Shown piece by piece: positions 17,522-25,801 of a DNA stretch of 64,000 bases. The stretch lies in contig CAMYMH010000009.1 of assembly GCA_947259275.1 (NCBI GenBank), positions 42,306 to 106,305 on the forward strand, in the 5' to 3' direction. Numbering within the stretch: the first letter of the stretch is position 1; each line of letters starts with the position of its first letter. Under the pieces are notes generated by a model that was given only the letters and a program-made list of their open reading frames with translations, was not told the origin of the DNA and did no database searches. The stretch is from an uncultured Acidimicrobiaceae bacterium. Its GTDB lineage: Bacteria; Actinomycetota; Acidimicrobiia; Spongiisociales; SHLN01. Made by a program: the position numbers and the translations under genes.

Positions 17522-18765
17522 GCGATGTGGTCAGCGCCCTCGACATGCTCGACCTGGCGATTGGTCGGGCGGGCGGCATCGTGTCTGATGCTGAGATCAA
17601 GGCCGCCACCGACCTGGCCGCCCGGGTGAGGGAGCGGCGGGGGTTTCTCGGTGACACGCTCGTGATCGCCCTAGCCGGAGGCACGGGCTCGGGTAAGTCA
17701 AGCCTGCTCAATGCCATTGCCGGACGTCGCATCGCCGAGACGGGAGTGTTGCGGCCCACCACCGAACGGGCCCTTGCCTGGCTCCCAACCGATCCCGAGC
17801 CCGGCCTGGTCGAGTTGCTCGACCGGCTGGAAATCGACGCCCGCTACGAACAGGACGTGCTGCCGAAGCTGGCCATCATCGATCTGCCGGACCATGACAG
17901 CATCGTGCTGCAGCACCAGCAGATCGTCGGGCGTCTCCTCCCCGAGGTCGACGCGATCGTTTGGGTGTTCGACCCGCAGAAGTACCGCGACCCGCTGATC
18001 CACGAGGAGTACATTTCCCGGCTGCTCGAATACCAGGAGCAGTTTCTGTTTGTCCTCAACCAGATCGACCTCCTCGGCCAGCACGACCTGTCGGAGCTGC
18101 GTTCCGACCTCATCAGGTCGCTCGAGGAGGACGGAGTGACTACGCCGCGGGTGTTCGATCTGGCGGCCGATCCGCCGGGAGTCGAGCCTCTCAACATCGA
18201 GCCGCTCCGCGAGTACTTGCGCGATCAGCTCGACGCCAAAGCGGCTGCGGCCGGCAAGCTGCTTGGGGACATCCGCCGGGGCGGTAAGCAATTGCGGGTT
18301 CATGCCGGCCTCGACGCCGGGGCGGGGGTGGGGTTCGAAGGACGCTGGCCATCGGTGCGCGCATCCGTGGTGCAGGCGATAACCGATGGGCTCGGTTTTG
18401 ATGACGCCGTCTGTCGGATCGGTGATTTTGTCACCGCGCTTTCGGTGGAGACCGGGGGCCGTTTTGGGGCCCAGGTGCGCGATGAATTCTCGTATCCCCG
18501 CATAGAGAAAGAGCTGTCCGCCGCGCTCGATGAGTCGAAGTTGAAGCCGACTCCTCAGGTGGAGCGCGGCAGGATGGGGGCCTTGCTGCACACCTTCTGG
18601 TTTGGAGGTGGGGGACCCGAGAATCCCGAAGCGGTGCCGGCCTTCGCCCGCCAATTGGAGGTCCGGTTCGGTCATGCGCTGTTCGAAATGCTGTGGAAGC
18701 GCGGGGTGCTCGGTGCCACCCTCGCCGAAGTAGAGATCGAGGCCCGTCTGGCTGAGAACCGGTGA
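17518..18765 (+). CDS. Dynamin/YfjP-like GTPase, second of a coupled pair
   Basis: A 415-residue GTPase starting within the stop of its partner. G1 is LAGGTGSGKSSLLNAIAG, the switch segment GVLRPTTERALAWL parallels the partner, G3 is IIDLPDHDSI and G4 is VLNQIDLLG, closer to the canonical NxxD than in the first protein. WVFDPQKYRDPLIHEEYI is typical of this group. The rest is helical with a Gly-rich HTFWFGGGGPENPE stretch near residue 360 that might touch membrane. The pair probably forms hetero-oligomers. The gene ends just before the convergent MMPL transporter. Confidence 0.78.
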   Translation: MSDVVSALDMLDLAIGRAGGIVSDAEIKAATDLAARVRERRGFLGDTLVIALAGGTGSGKSSLLNAIAGRRIAETGVLRPTTERALAWLPTDPEPGLVELLDRLEIDARYEQDVLPKLAIIDLPDHDSIVLQHQQIVGRLLPEVDAIVWVFDPQKYRDPLIHEEYISRLLEYQEQFLFVLNQIDLLGQHDLSELRSDLIRSLEEDGVTTPRVFDLAADPPGVEPLNIEPLREYLRDQLDAKAAAAGKLLGDIRRGGKQLRVHAGLDAGAGVGFEGRWPSVRASVVQAITDGLGFDDAVCRIGDFVTALSVETGGRFGAQVRDEFSYPRIEKELSAALDESKLKPTPQVERGRMGALLHTFWFGGGGPENPEAVPAFARQLEVRFGHALFEMLWKRGVLGATLAEVEIEARLAENR

Positions 18766-18781
18766 CGAGCCCGCCCGGTGT

Positions 18782-20902
18782 TCAGTCGTAGCGGTCGCGA
18801 ACTCCGGCCGGCTCCAGCAAGGCCGGGATGACCAGCAGCGCGCTCAACGCCGCCACGGTCATCGCCACCCACATGATCATGGACACCTGCAGGTGTATCT
18901 GGAGGGGTGACAGCCAGAGGGCGGACAGGGCAACTGCGATGCCGAGGGCGTTGGCGACGATCGGGCGTCCCGCCCGGTCGAGGGCCCGGAGTACGTACCC
19001 ATCTCCGTTGGGCCGGGCGTGGTCGATGGCGGCAACGAAGTGGATGGCGTAGTCGATGCCTACTCCAATCACGATGCTGGAAATCACGGCCGTCAGCAGG
19101 TTGAGGTGAATACCTGAAACCGCCAGGAACCCGAGCAGGGTCGATACCGTGAGCGCGATCGGCACCAGTGATGCGAGCGTCTCGCGCACCCGCCGGTAGG
19201 AGGCGAGCAGCATGGCAGTAACCAGCGCAAATGCCACGCCCAGAGAAACGAACTGCGCCCGCAAGACCAGTCGGGCCACCTCGTCCCACACCACCGGAAG
19301 TCCGGTCAGCACGTTGATGCGATCATCGGTCTCCACAACGTCGAGCCAGCTCTGGAGGTCATCGGCGTCGAAGTCGGCCGGGAACAGCACGAACCGGAGG
19401 CCGTCGTCACTGACCAGATCGCCGAGGGGCAGGGTGACCCGCTCTGCGAGGACCGCCTCCAGTTGCTCCGGTGGCAGCGACTCGCTCAGGTCGGCAACCG
19501 AGAACACCTCCCGTACACCGGTCTGGTTCTCGAGAACCGCCGCCGCTGCCTGTACGTCGTTCAGTCCATCGAGTCCGGTTGATGGGTCGAAGGCGAACTC
19601 GCCCGCCAGCGGTGTGGCGCCGCCGAACAAGTCTTCAGTGCGTTGAAAGGCCAGGCGCACCGGATCGTTGTCCTTGAAGAAGAACAGCTGGTCGCTGTTG
19701 ACGTCCAGCTGCGGGATGAAGACGACCGCAAAGGCCAGCAAGCCCACCGTGAGGACGGCAGCAGGCCGCCGGGTTCGCACCAGTCGCTTGATCCCGGCCG
19801 TCACCCGGGGCCCGAGCAGCGCGCGGTGATGACGAGGCTGGATGGTGAGTCGGCTCAGGAGCGCGGGTAGTGAGAAGAACGAGATGATCCCGGCGAAGGT
19901 GATGCCGATGGCAGCGAACAGTCCCAGCTGTCGGATCGGCTGGACGTCGGTTGCCACCAGCGATAGAAACCCGGCGGCTGTGGAGATGGTGGTGAGGATC
20001 ATCGGGACCCCGACTTGGGTGAGCGCCGAACTTACCCGGGCGATCGGATCGGTCGTGACCTCGGCCTCCTCCTGGAAATGGGTAACGAAGTGAAGGCCGT
20101 CGGCGGAGCCCATGACGATTACGAAGATCGGCACGATCACCGTGACGATGTCGACTTCACGGCCCAGGCCAAAGATGAGGCCAAAAGTCCACAGGGATCC
20201 CAGAACCGCCGGAAAGATGGCCAGCGCGCTCAGCCGCCGGTCTCCGATGGTGGCGAAGAAGGTGGCGATCAGTAATCCGATCACGACCGGTGGGATCAGG
20301 ATGAGAAACAACGACAGCACGTCGATCACGGTGGCGAACACCACCGGATTGCCGGACAGCGTGAGCTCCAATCCGGCCGGTGCCGTCACATCGTCGATGC
20401 TGCGGGCGACGGACAAGCCGTCGGCGGCCGGCACCACCAGGATGAGCGTGTTCCTCATCTCGTCGTCGAGCAGCAGGTCGGCGACCGGGCTCTGGGCCAG
20501 GAGCGCGGCGGTGGCGCCATCTGGGAGTGAGCGGATGGTCTCGACGGTGATCGGCTGTCCGGTCAAAGGGTTCACATCCGGGATCAGTGAGGCCACCTGT
20601 CCAACGCCGTCGACGCCCTGCAGGCGATCGCGCAACTCCACGAGCGCGGCCAGTGAGTCCCGATCCAAGAAGCTGCCTTCCCCCTCAACAGTGGCGAGCA
20701 CATTGATGGGGTCCGCGGTTGTGTACTCGGCCTGAAGCGCCTTGAACGCCTCCCCCTGCTCATTTCCCTCGAGGACCACGGAGGCGATGTCGGCGTTGAA
20801 GTCCATGCGAAACAGCATCAGGGCAGCGGCCAGGCTCACGAGGGCGGTAAGGCCGAGAATGCGGCGTGAATGCCCAACGATGATGCGGGCGATGCGATTC
20901 AT
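18782..20902 (-). CDS. RND/MMPL-family lipid exporter
   Basis: A 706-residue transporter with two copies of the RND half: one helix, a large extracytoplasmic domain, then a five- to six-helix bundle. Helix 1 is ILGLTALVSLAAALMLF. The bundle signatures SADGLHFVTHFQEE and IGVGIDYAIHFVAAIDHARP match the conserved GxxxDY/H loop of MMPL/SSD proteins. LPALLSRL and VIPALLEP close each half. In actinobacteria such proteins move lipids or glycolipids to the envelope; the cargo here is unknown. The lipid kinase gene downstream on the same strand (upstream in transcription) hints at lipid context but is not obviously co-transcribed. Confidence 0.88.
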   Translation of the reverse strand: MNRIARIIVGHSRRILGLTALVSLAAALMLFRMDFNADIASVVLEGNEQGEAFKALQAEYTTADPINVLATVEGEGSFLDRDSLAALVELRDRLQGVDGVGQVASLIPDVNPLTGQPITVETIRSLPDGATAALLAQSPVADLLLDDEMRNTLILVVPAADGLSVARSIDDVTAPAGLELTLSGNPVVFATVIDVLSLFLILIPPVVIGLLIATFFATIGDRRLSALAIFPAVLGSLWTFGLIFGLGREVDIVTVIVPIFVIVMGSADGLHFVTHFQEEAEVTTDPIARVSSALTQVGVPMILTTISTAAGFLSLVATDVQPIRQLGLFAAIGITFAGIISFFSLPALLSRLTIQPRHHRALLGPRVTAGIKRLVRTRRPAAVLTVGLLAFAVVFIPQLDVNSDQLFFFKDNDPVRLAFQRTEDLFGGATPLAGEFAFDPSTGLDGLNDVQAAAAVLENQTGVREVFSVADLSESLPPEQLEAVLAERVTLPLGDLVSDDGLRFVLFPADFDADDLQSWLDVVETDDRINVLTGLPVVWDEVARLVLRAQFVSLGVAFALVTAMLLASYRRVRETLASLVPIALTVSTLLGFLAVSGIHLNLLTAVISSIVIGVGIDYAIHFVAAIDHARPNGDGYVLRALDRAGRPIVANALGIAVALSALWLSPLQIHLQVSMIMWVAMTVAALSALLVIPALLEPAGVRDRYD

Positions 20903-20979
20903 CGTACCGAACCCTAGGTCCTGGGACTAGGCGGCCGGGCGTTGTCGACCGTGACCAGCTGCTGGAGGGGCGCTGGGTG

Positions 20980-21900
20980 CTAGCGCGGGGCGACAACCGC
21001 CAGCGCGTCGGGCGCGAAACGGAGGTGGAGCTCGCTCAGCTCGCCGAGCAGTTCGCCGTCGGCCTGGAACCAGCCGGGTGGATCGGCGCTCACGGTTATC
21101 TCGTCGATTCCCGCCCATACGGTCATGCCCGGGACCCGTTCCAGGCCGCGCCCCACAATCGCGGTCGCGGCCAATCCAACCGCCCGGGTGGGCGGGACCC
21201 TCTCAACGATCAGGGAGCTCAGCCCGGTCACCGGGTGGGGGGTGATACGCAAAGGGGTGCGGCCGAAGTACGTGTAGGGCCAGTGGACCTGGGTGATGAC
21301 GGCGACCGCGTCCGCCCGCTGGTCTCCACTGGTGGCTCGCAGGCTGGGACTCCGCGTGCGGAACTTGCTCAGGAACATCCAACCGGCGGAGCGGGCATAG
21401 TGGATGCCGCCGAACCACACTTTTTTGTGCGGGGTGGTTTCTGCCTGGCGTACGACTTCGGCATCGAGTCCCAGCCCGGCGGCGAATACCGCGTATCCCG
21501 AGAGCCGGCCCTTGGGTCCGGTGGCGTCGATGCGGGCGAGTGCGATTCGGTGCTGGGGCGGGTTGGCAGCGAGGAACCGGGCGGCCGGGATCGGCTTGGT
21601 GGGAATTCCGAGAATCCGTCCGAGCACATTCGTCGTACCCGATGGGATGATCCCGAGGGCGGTGTCGGAGTGGGCGATCCCGTTGGCGATGTGGTGGAGG
21701 ACACCGTCGCCCCCCATTCCCACCACCACCTCGAAACCGTCGGCAGCCGCTTTGGCGCTCGCTTCCTGTGACTCGGTTGGGCTGTTCGGCCAAATCGACT
21801 CGGCGTCGTATGTCCCCGAAAGGATGGTCATGACCTCGCGATGAGTGGCGCCGGTGAAACCCGAGGCAAGGGGATTCGCAATCAGGAGGAGGCGTGGCAT
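20980..21900 (-). CDS. Diacylglycerol kinase-family lipid kinase
   Basis: A 306-residue DAGK-catalytic protein. LLIANPLASGFTG is the N-terminal strand, VVVGMGGDGVLHHIANGI the glycine-rich GGDGT-like nucleotide loop (here GGDGV), and LGIIPSGTTNVLGRILGIP the conserved substrate/Mg segment. GWFQADGELLGELSE is the C-terminal DGE motif. It would phosphorylate a lipid hydroxyl such as diacylglycerol or sphingoid-like lipids at the membrane. ATG 21900 is followed immediately by the family start. No signal peptide is present, as expected. Confidence 0.88.
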   Translation of the reverse strand: MPRLLLIANPLASGFTGATHREVMTILSGTYDAESIWPNSPTESQEASAKAAADGFEVVVGMGGDGVLHHIANGIAHSDTALGIIPSGTTNVLGRILGIPTKPIPAARFLAANPPQHRIALARIDATGPKGRLSGYAVFAAGLGLDAEVVRQAETTPHKKVWFGGIHYARSAGWMFLSKFRTRSPSLRATSGDQRADAVAVITQVHWPYTYFGRTPLRITPHPVTGLSSLIVERVPPTRAVGLAATAIVGRGLERVPGMTVWAGIDEITVSADPPGWFQADGELLGELSELHLRFAPDALAVVAPR

Positions 21901-21990
21901 TCCCGGCGAGGTTAGTGGCGGTTCCTGCCCAACTCCGGGAGCCGTCGACCGGTTGAAGAAGTGGAGGGCGCGGGGTCTACGCTGCTGGTC

Positions 21991-22317
21991 ATGGCCCGTG
22001 ATGAGGTGCTCCAGTTTCTCTACGTCTTCCTTCCCGGCCACCGTCCTGAACTGGCCACCGACCCGCAGGCATGGACCGAGGACGACGAGCAAATCATGTC
22101 AGACCACTTCGCCTACCTCAGGACAGGATCGCAGCAGGGCACGGTCGTCATGGCGGGGCGAAGCCAAGATGGCATCGGTCCCGCCATCGTGATCCTGGAG
22201 GTGGAGTCGGAAGGAGAAGCGCGCCGGTTCATGGAATCCGACCCCTTCGTGGCGAGCGGCCTCTTCGGCGCCAGCTTGCACCCGTTCCGGATTGCGCTCT
22301 CCCGCGATGATCGGTGA
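21991..22317 (+). CDS. YciI-like protein
   Basis: A 108-residue ferredoxin-like alpha/beta barrel protein. FLYVFLPGHRPELATD, then MSDHFAYLRTGSQQGTVVMA and AIVILEVESEGEARRFMESD with DPFVASGLF match the YCII-related pattern, including the conserved His and the Asp-Pro-Phe. Members are proposed to be small enzymes or dimerisation modules; YciI-like activity includes dehydrochlorination in one subgroup. ATG 21991 fits the domain start. The gene ends two bases before the convergent transporter stop. Confidence 0.75.
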   Translation: MARDEVLQFLYVFLPGHRPELATDPQAWTEDDEQIMSDHFAYLRTGSQQGTVVMAGRSQDGIGPAIVILEVESEGEARRFMESDPFVASGLFGASLHPFRIALSRDDR

Positions 22318-22319
22318 TC

Positions 22320-23585
22320 TCAGGCGGTGGTCCAATTGCGCTCGGAGTCGTCGACCCCCTGCAGCACGATCCGCGCCACGATCAGGAACCCGAACAGGGT
22401 GGACATGGCGGTGATGCGGCCCCAGCCGGCGTAGTCGACGATGAGCGCCCAGATCAGCGGGCCGAGGATGGTGGCAAACCTGCCGACCGTGGCGTAGAGG
22501 CCGTAGAACTCCGCGTACCGATCGGGCGGCGTGATGCGGGCCATGTAGGTTCGGTCGGCGCTCCAGGTGGTGCCGAGGGCGAACCCGCCCATGATCACCA
22601 GCACCACTCCAAGCGGCTTGGCGTCGGCGGCGGCCGCCGCCAGTCCGAAGATCCATGCCGTCATCCAGATGTACAGAGCGAAGTGCAGGGCGCGGCGGGG
22701 TCCGATTCGTTCGGTCAGGCGTCCTCCGCCAAGTCCGCCGAACACCGAGGCGAGAATCCCGAAGGCGAGGACGATCTCGAGCTCGGCGCGGGTGAAGCCA
22801 ACTTCTTCTAACGCAAAGATGGTCAGGAACCCGCCGATGACCGTGTTGATGGCGTCGCTGTAGAAAAAGCGGCCAATCAGGAAAGGGATAACGCCCCGGT
22901 AATCTGCGGCCTGCTTCCACGACTTGCGGACCTGGGCCAGTGATTGATTGACGGAAGGGGGTGGGCCGGCTCGCCGGTCCCGAGGCCGTTCCCGCACCAG
23001 GAAGAAAGCCGGAACGGCAAACACCAGGAACAGGAGCGCCAGGGCGCGGAACACAACCCCATGGCCGTAGTCGTCGATGAGGAGCCGTCCGACGATGACG
23101 GCAATGAACGAGCCGATGTACCCGACCCCGACCCCGAGGCCTGAGATCCGTCCCCGGTTCGCCTCGGTGGAGACGTCGACGAGCATCGAATCGTAAAAGA
23201 GCGATCCGATGTGAAAGCCGACCAGGGCGAGAGAGAACAACGCCAGCGAGGGCCCGGGCCCAGACGATCCCATGAACATGGTGGCGGTGACCGAGACAAC
23301 TGTGGCCCCGATCAGGTAGGGACGGCGCCGGCCCAAGTGATCGCTACGAGCGCCTAGCCACGGCGCCAGCACGATGATCACGATCATGGCGGCATTGATG
23401 GCGAAGGCGAGGTCGCGGTCCCGATACCCCTCGATGTCGATGAGCCATTCCGGGAAGTAGAGCCCGGCAACTCCCAATGCGAACACGGTGTTGGCGAGGT
23501 CGTAGGTTGCCCAAGCTACGACGCTGCGCCGCTGGGGCTGCCAGGTCAAAACGCGGCGCGTCTCCCTCCGAAGGGGGGAGGGCAA
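22320..23585 (-). CDS. UMF1-family (Atg22-like) MFS transporter
   Basis: A 421-residue permease with about 12 helices. VVAWATYDLANTVFALGV is the hallmark W-x-x-Y-D-x-A-N start of UMF1 transporters, followed by GARSDHLGRRRPYLIGA (MFS loop 2-3) and GVGYIGSFIAVIVGRL. Unlike the two large paralogs at 35135-39371 it has no inserted extracytoplasmic domain. The substrate is unknown. The first ~12 codons from ATG 23585 are encoded by a perfect mini-hairpin region; a TTG at 23549, just before TWQPQRR, could be the true start. Confidence 0.83.
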   Translation of the reverse strand: MPSPLRRETRRVLTWQPQRRSVVAWATYDLANTVFALGVAGLYFPEWLIDIEGYRDRDLAFAINAAMIVIIVLAPWLGARSDHLGRRRPYLIGATVVSVTATMFMGSSGPGPSLALFSLALVGFHIGSLFYDSMLVDVSTEANRGRISGLGVGVGYIGSFIAVIVGRLLIDDYGHGVVFRALALLFLVFAVPAFFLVRERPRDRRAGPPPSVNQSLAQVRKSWKQAADYRGVIPFLIGRFFYSDAINTVIGGFLTIFALEEVGFTRAELEIVLAFGILASVFGGLGGGRLTERIGPRRALHFALYIWMTAWIFGLAAAAADAKPLGVVLVIMGGFALGTTWSADRTYMARITPPDRYAEFYGLYATVGRFATILGPLIWALIVDYAGWGRITAMSTLFGFLIVARIVLQGVDDSERNWTTA

Positions 23586-23732
23586 CCCTTCGGATTGCTA
23601 GGCAGTTGCTCCGCAACAGCATCAGGCTGGAGCCACGAAGTGGCTCCTAAGGAACGCGAAAGCGTCCCCGCCCCCTCCGACCTTCCGGGCCACCTCCCCC
23701 TCCGGGGGAGAAAACCGACGGGCGTTCCGCCC
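23562..23732. repeat. Array of about eight mini-hairpins with three- or four-base loops
   Basis: Read directly: arms 23562-23569/23573-23580 (loop GAA, one wobble), 23582-23588/23592-23598 (TTC, one mismatch), 23605-23609/23613-23617 (TCC), 23629-23636/23640-23647 (GAA, perfect 8 bp), 23651-23657/23662-23667 (GAAA, one bulge), 23694-23700/23704-23710 (TCC, perfect 7 bp), 23720-23724/23728-23732 (TTC). It fills the gap between the UMF1 gene and the unknown gene at 23787 and runs into the transporter 5' end. Several stems are C-GAA-G closed, a fold known to be very stable in DNA. Confidence 0.75.
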
Positions 23733-23786
23733 AGGTGGCGTGCTAGGGGGTGCCGGCCGGCCACGCGCTGCATGTCGACCGGTTCC

Positions 23787-24329
23787 CTACGGAAGCTCGA
23801 TTGCGTAGACGCCGGCTGGAGGACGGAAGACGGTGCGATTCATCGGCGACAGATGAGCACCCGGGTGAATGACCGGGACCACCCGCCCGCTCGCCTTCCA
23901 GCTCAGGGCCGCAAAACGACGGTAGGTCCACATGGTGGCGGCATCGCGTGCGAGGCCGGGCAGTAGCAGCACCTCGGCGGCAGCCGGGTCGGCCAGTTTG
24001 ATCGGCAGGCGCAAGTAGCCGAGGCCGCGGGCGACGGCGCGTCGATCGGTCACCAGGACCGCCCCGGTGGCACCCAGCAGGGCGGCGCCCTCCAGTGCCC
24101 ACAGCGACTCATGATGCAGCGACATGACCCCAACGGTGATGGCATCGGAGATCCCCATTCCAATCTCGCTGGCCCACGACTGGTCACTCAGGGTTGCCAG
24201 CACAGAAGCCAAACCGATTGAAGCCCGGAAGGGGTCGGGGTCGAGCGCGGGTTCGGTTACCGCCAGCATGAGGGGTGAATCGGGCCGACGGCGGCGGATC
24301 TGGCGGGTGGCGTCGAGGCCCTCTCCCAC
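23787..24329 (-). CDS. Hypothetical protein, N-terminus uncertain
   Basis: A 180-residue protein from GTG 24329 that I do not recognise. It has a hydrophobic core strand GATGAVLVTDRRAVARGLGY and a second one in AEVLLLPGLARDAATM. The frame stays open upstream to 24449 with protein-like codons (LPLELLDS, then ALARLAAEGLLELTRGNW) but contains no ATG, GTG or TTG, so the annotated start is only the first conventional one. The extension resembles the tail of PATAN/DUF4388 domains, and the rest could be a very degenerate Ras-like GTPase without a P-loop; both ideas are weak. It lies downstream of the receiver gene at 24468, likely in one operon. Confidence 0.5.
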   Translation of the reverse strand: MGEGLDATRQIRRRRPDSPLMLAVTEPALDPDPFRASIGLASVLATLSDQSWASEIGMGISDAITVGVMSLHHESLWALEGAALLGATGAVLVTDRRAVARGLGYLRLPIKLADPAAAEVLLLPGLARDAATMWTYRRFAALSWKASGRVVPVIHPGAHLSPMNRTVFRPPAGVYAIELP

Positions 24330-24467
24330 CCAATTGCCGCGAGTTAGCTCGAGCAGCCCCTCGGCCGCCAGGCGCGCCAGGGCGATGGGGTCCGACCACT
24401 CGTCACGAGTGGCACTATCGAGGAGCTCGAGAGGTAGCGTGTTCCCGCCTTAGCCGTTGATATCACG

Positions 24468-24860
24468 TTATCCGGTTCTGCGGATTTCCGCATCTTGGTC
24501 CAGCTGGGCGACGATTTCTTCCCGCAAGTGGCCCGGTCGAAATGGCTTGGTGATGAAGCCGTCGGCGCCTCTCCGCTCGGCGGCCGCGGCCACCTCGGGC
24601 TGGGCGTGGGCGGTCACGATGATGACCGATATGTCGGCGGTGGCGGCATCGGCGCGCAGTTCGCGCAGGACCTCCCACCCGTCGATGCCGGGAAGCCCGA
24701 TGTCCAGGAGGATCACATCGGGTGATTCGCGGCGGGCCATGGCCAGGCCGCGGATACCGTCCTCGGCCGAGATTATTCTCACGCCGAGCGGGCGCACGCT
24801 TACTTCTATCAGTCGGCGTACGCTCGGGCTGTCTTCGACGATGAGGACGGTGGCGTCCAT
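24468..24860 (-). CDS. Receiver-only response regulator (CheY-like)
   Basis: A 130-residue single receiver domain. VLIVEDSPSVRRLIEV has the acidic pair, DVILLDIGLPGIDGWEVL the phosphoacceptor Asp, IIVTAHAQPEVAA the conserved Thr, and GADGFITKPFRPGHL the invariant Lys-Pro. No output domain is present, so it probably signals by protein contact. No kinase is adjacent. The unknown gene downstream is the only obvious partner. Confidence 0.9.
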   Translation of the reverse strand: MDATVLIVEDSPSVRRLIEVSVRPLGVRIISAEDGIRGLAMARRESPDVILLDIGLPGIDGWEVLRELRADAATADISVIIVTAHAQPEVAAAAERRGADGFITKPFRPGHLREEIVAQLDQDAEIRRTG

Positions 24861-24915
24861 CCACGCTCCCTAGGTACCTGCCTGAGGTGTCGGCACTCGC
24901 GGTCGCCGCCTGTAG

Positions 24916-25719
24916 CTAAAAGGCGAAACGGTCGACGACGTTGCCGGCCGGATCGAGCAGGTAGGCGGTGTCGCCTCCGTTGCTCCACACCGGATCCTGG
25001 TCACACCAGAAGAGGTGGTCAGTGGAGCCCATGCCACAGCCACTGGAGACCCTCACCTCGGTCCCCGGGGCGAGCAGGAAACCAGCTGGGAACTGGAAGC
25101 GATGTGAGGACGATTCGTCTTGGATGCCCCAGCCATCCAGTGCGATCGGCTCGCTTCCGGAATTTGCGATGTCCACCCATTCGCCGTTGCGGTTGCGGGC
25201 GTCATCGCCGGGGGCGTCATACTCGAGCCCACTGATGCGCGCGCCGGTGCGCATGGTCGGTCCGCAAGCGTCGGGCTGCCATCGGCCGATCCGCTGCTGG
25301 AAGGCGGTTGCCTCGGCAGCCTTGAACTCGGCCCGCAGTGAGTGCCCGGAGCTGAGTGCAAGGGCCATTCCTTCGGTCACGAGTTGCTGGTTGATGAGGG
25401 TGCCGTCCTCGGCGTATACGTAGCGCAACAGGCGGCCGAACCGATCCTCGTCGCTGCCCGCCAGCCGAACCCGGTTTCCGGCCAATTCGGCGGCGCGCGT
25501 TTTCGCCTGGGAGTCGAAACACTCGTGGCGTTCCGGGGTATTGATACCGAGTAATCGCACTTCGATCTCCTCCGAGTCGAGTTCGACCACCAGTGAGTCT
25601 CCGTCTAGCACTCGGATCACCGGCACCGAGTGGGCCGGATCCGGCGGGGTGGGAGCGGTTGTCCCGTCACACGCCAGCAAAATCAACGCGAGGGCGACAA
25701 CCAGCACGGTCCATTGCAT
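24916..25719 (-). CDS. Secreted lipoprotein: thermonuclease plus lamin-tail domain
   Basis: A 267-residue protein with a lipoprotein signal (VVALALILLACDG, lipobox LLAC, Cys at about 16). Residues 30-150 form a staphylococcal-nuclease-type domain: VIRVLDGDSLVVELDSEEIE, VRLLGINTPE, and the catalytic Arg/Glu region ERHECFDSQAKTRAAEL and GRLLRYVYAEDGTLINQQL. Residues 160-267 form a lamin-tail domain (GEWVDIANSGSEPIALDGW, then HRFQFPAGFLLAPGTEVRV). It likely degrades extracellular nucleic acid at the cell surface. The start is preceded by an 18-bp perfect palindrome at 25723-25740. Confidence 0.88.
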   Translation of the reverse strand: MQWTVLVVALALILLACDGTTAPTPPDPAHSVPVIRVLDGDSLVVELDSEEIEVRLLGINTPERHECFDSQAKTRAAELAGNRVRLAGSDEDRFGRLLRYVYAEDGTLINQQLVTEGMALALSSGHSLRAEFKAAEATAFQQRIGRWQPDACGPTMRTGARISGLEYDAPGDDARNRNGEWVDIANSGSEPIALDGWGIQDESSSHRFQFPAGFLLAPGTEVRVSSGCGMGSTDHLFWCDQDPVWSNGGDTAYLLDPAGNVVDRFAF

Positions 25720-25722
25720 AGT

Positions 25723-25740
25723 CGGGACGATATCGTCCCG
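25723..25740. promoter_or_regulatory. 18-bp perfect palindrome upstream of the nuclease gene
   Basis: CGGGACGATATCGTCCCG is self-complementary over its full length and lies three bases upstream of the thermonuclease start codon. Its position suits an operator overlapping the leader, or a stem sequestering the ribosome binding site. A partial match, ACGATATCCCG, occurs at 27539-27549 upstream of the peptidase gene. Confidence 0.45.
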
Positions 25741-25801
25741 GTCGAGCGGAGCAGGCCATCCGACGGACGCGAGAACACCAGGTCCCGGCCGCGCTCCGGC
25801 C

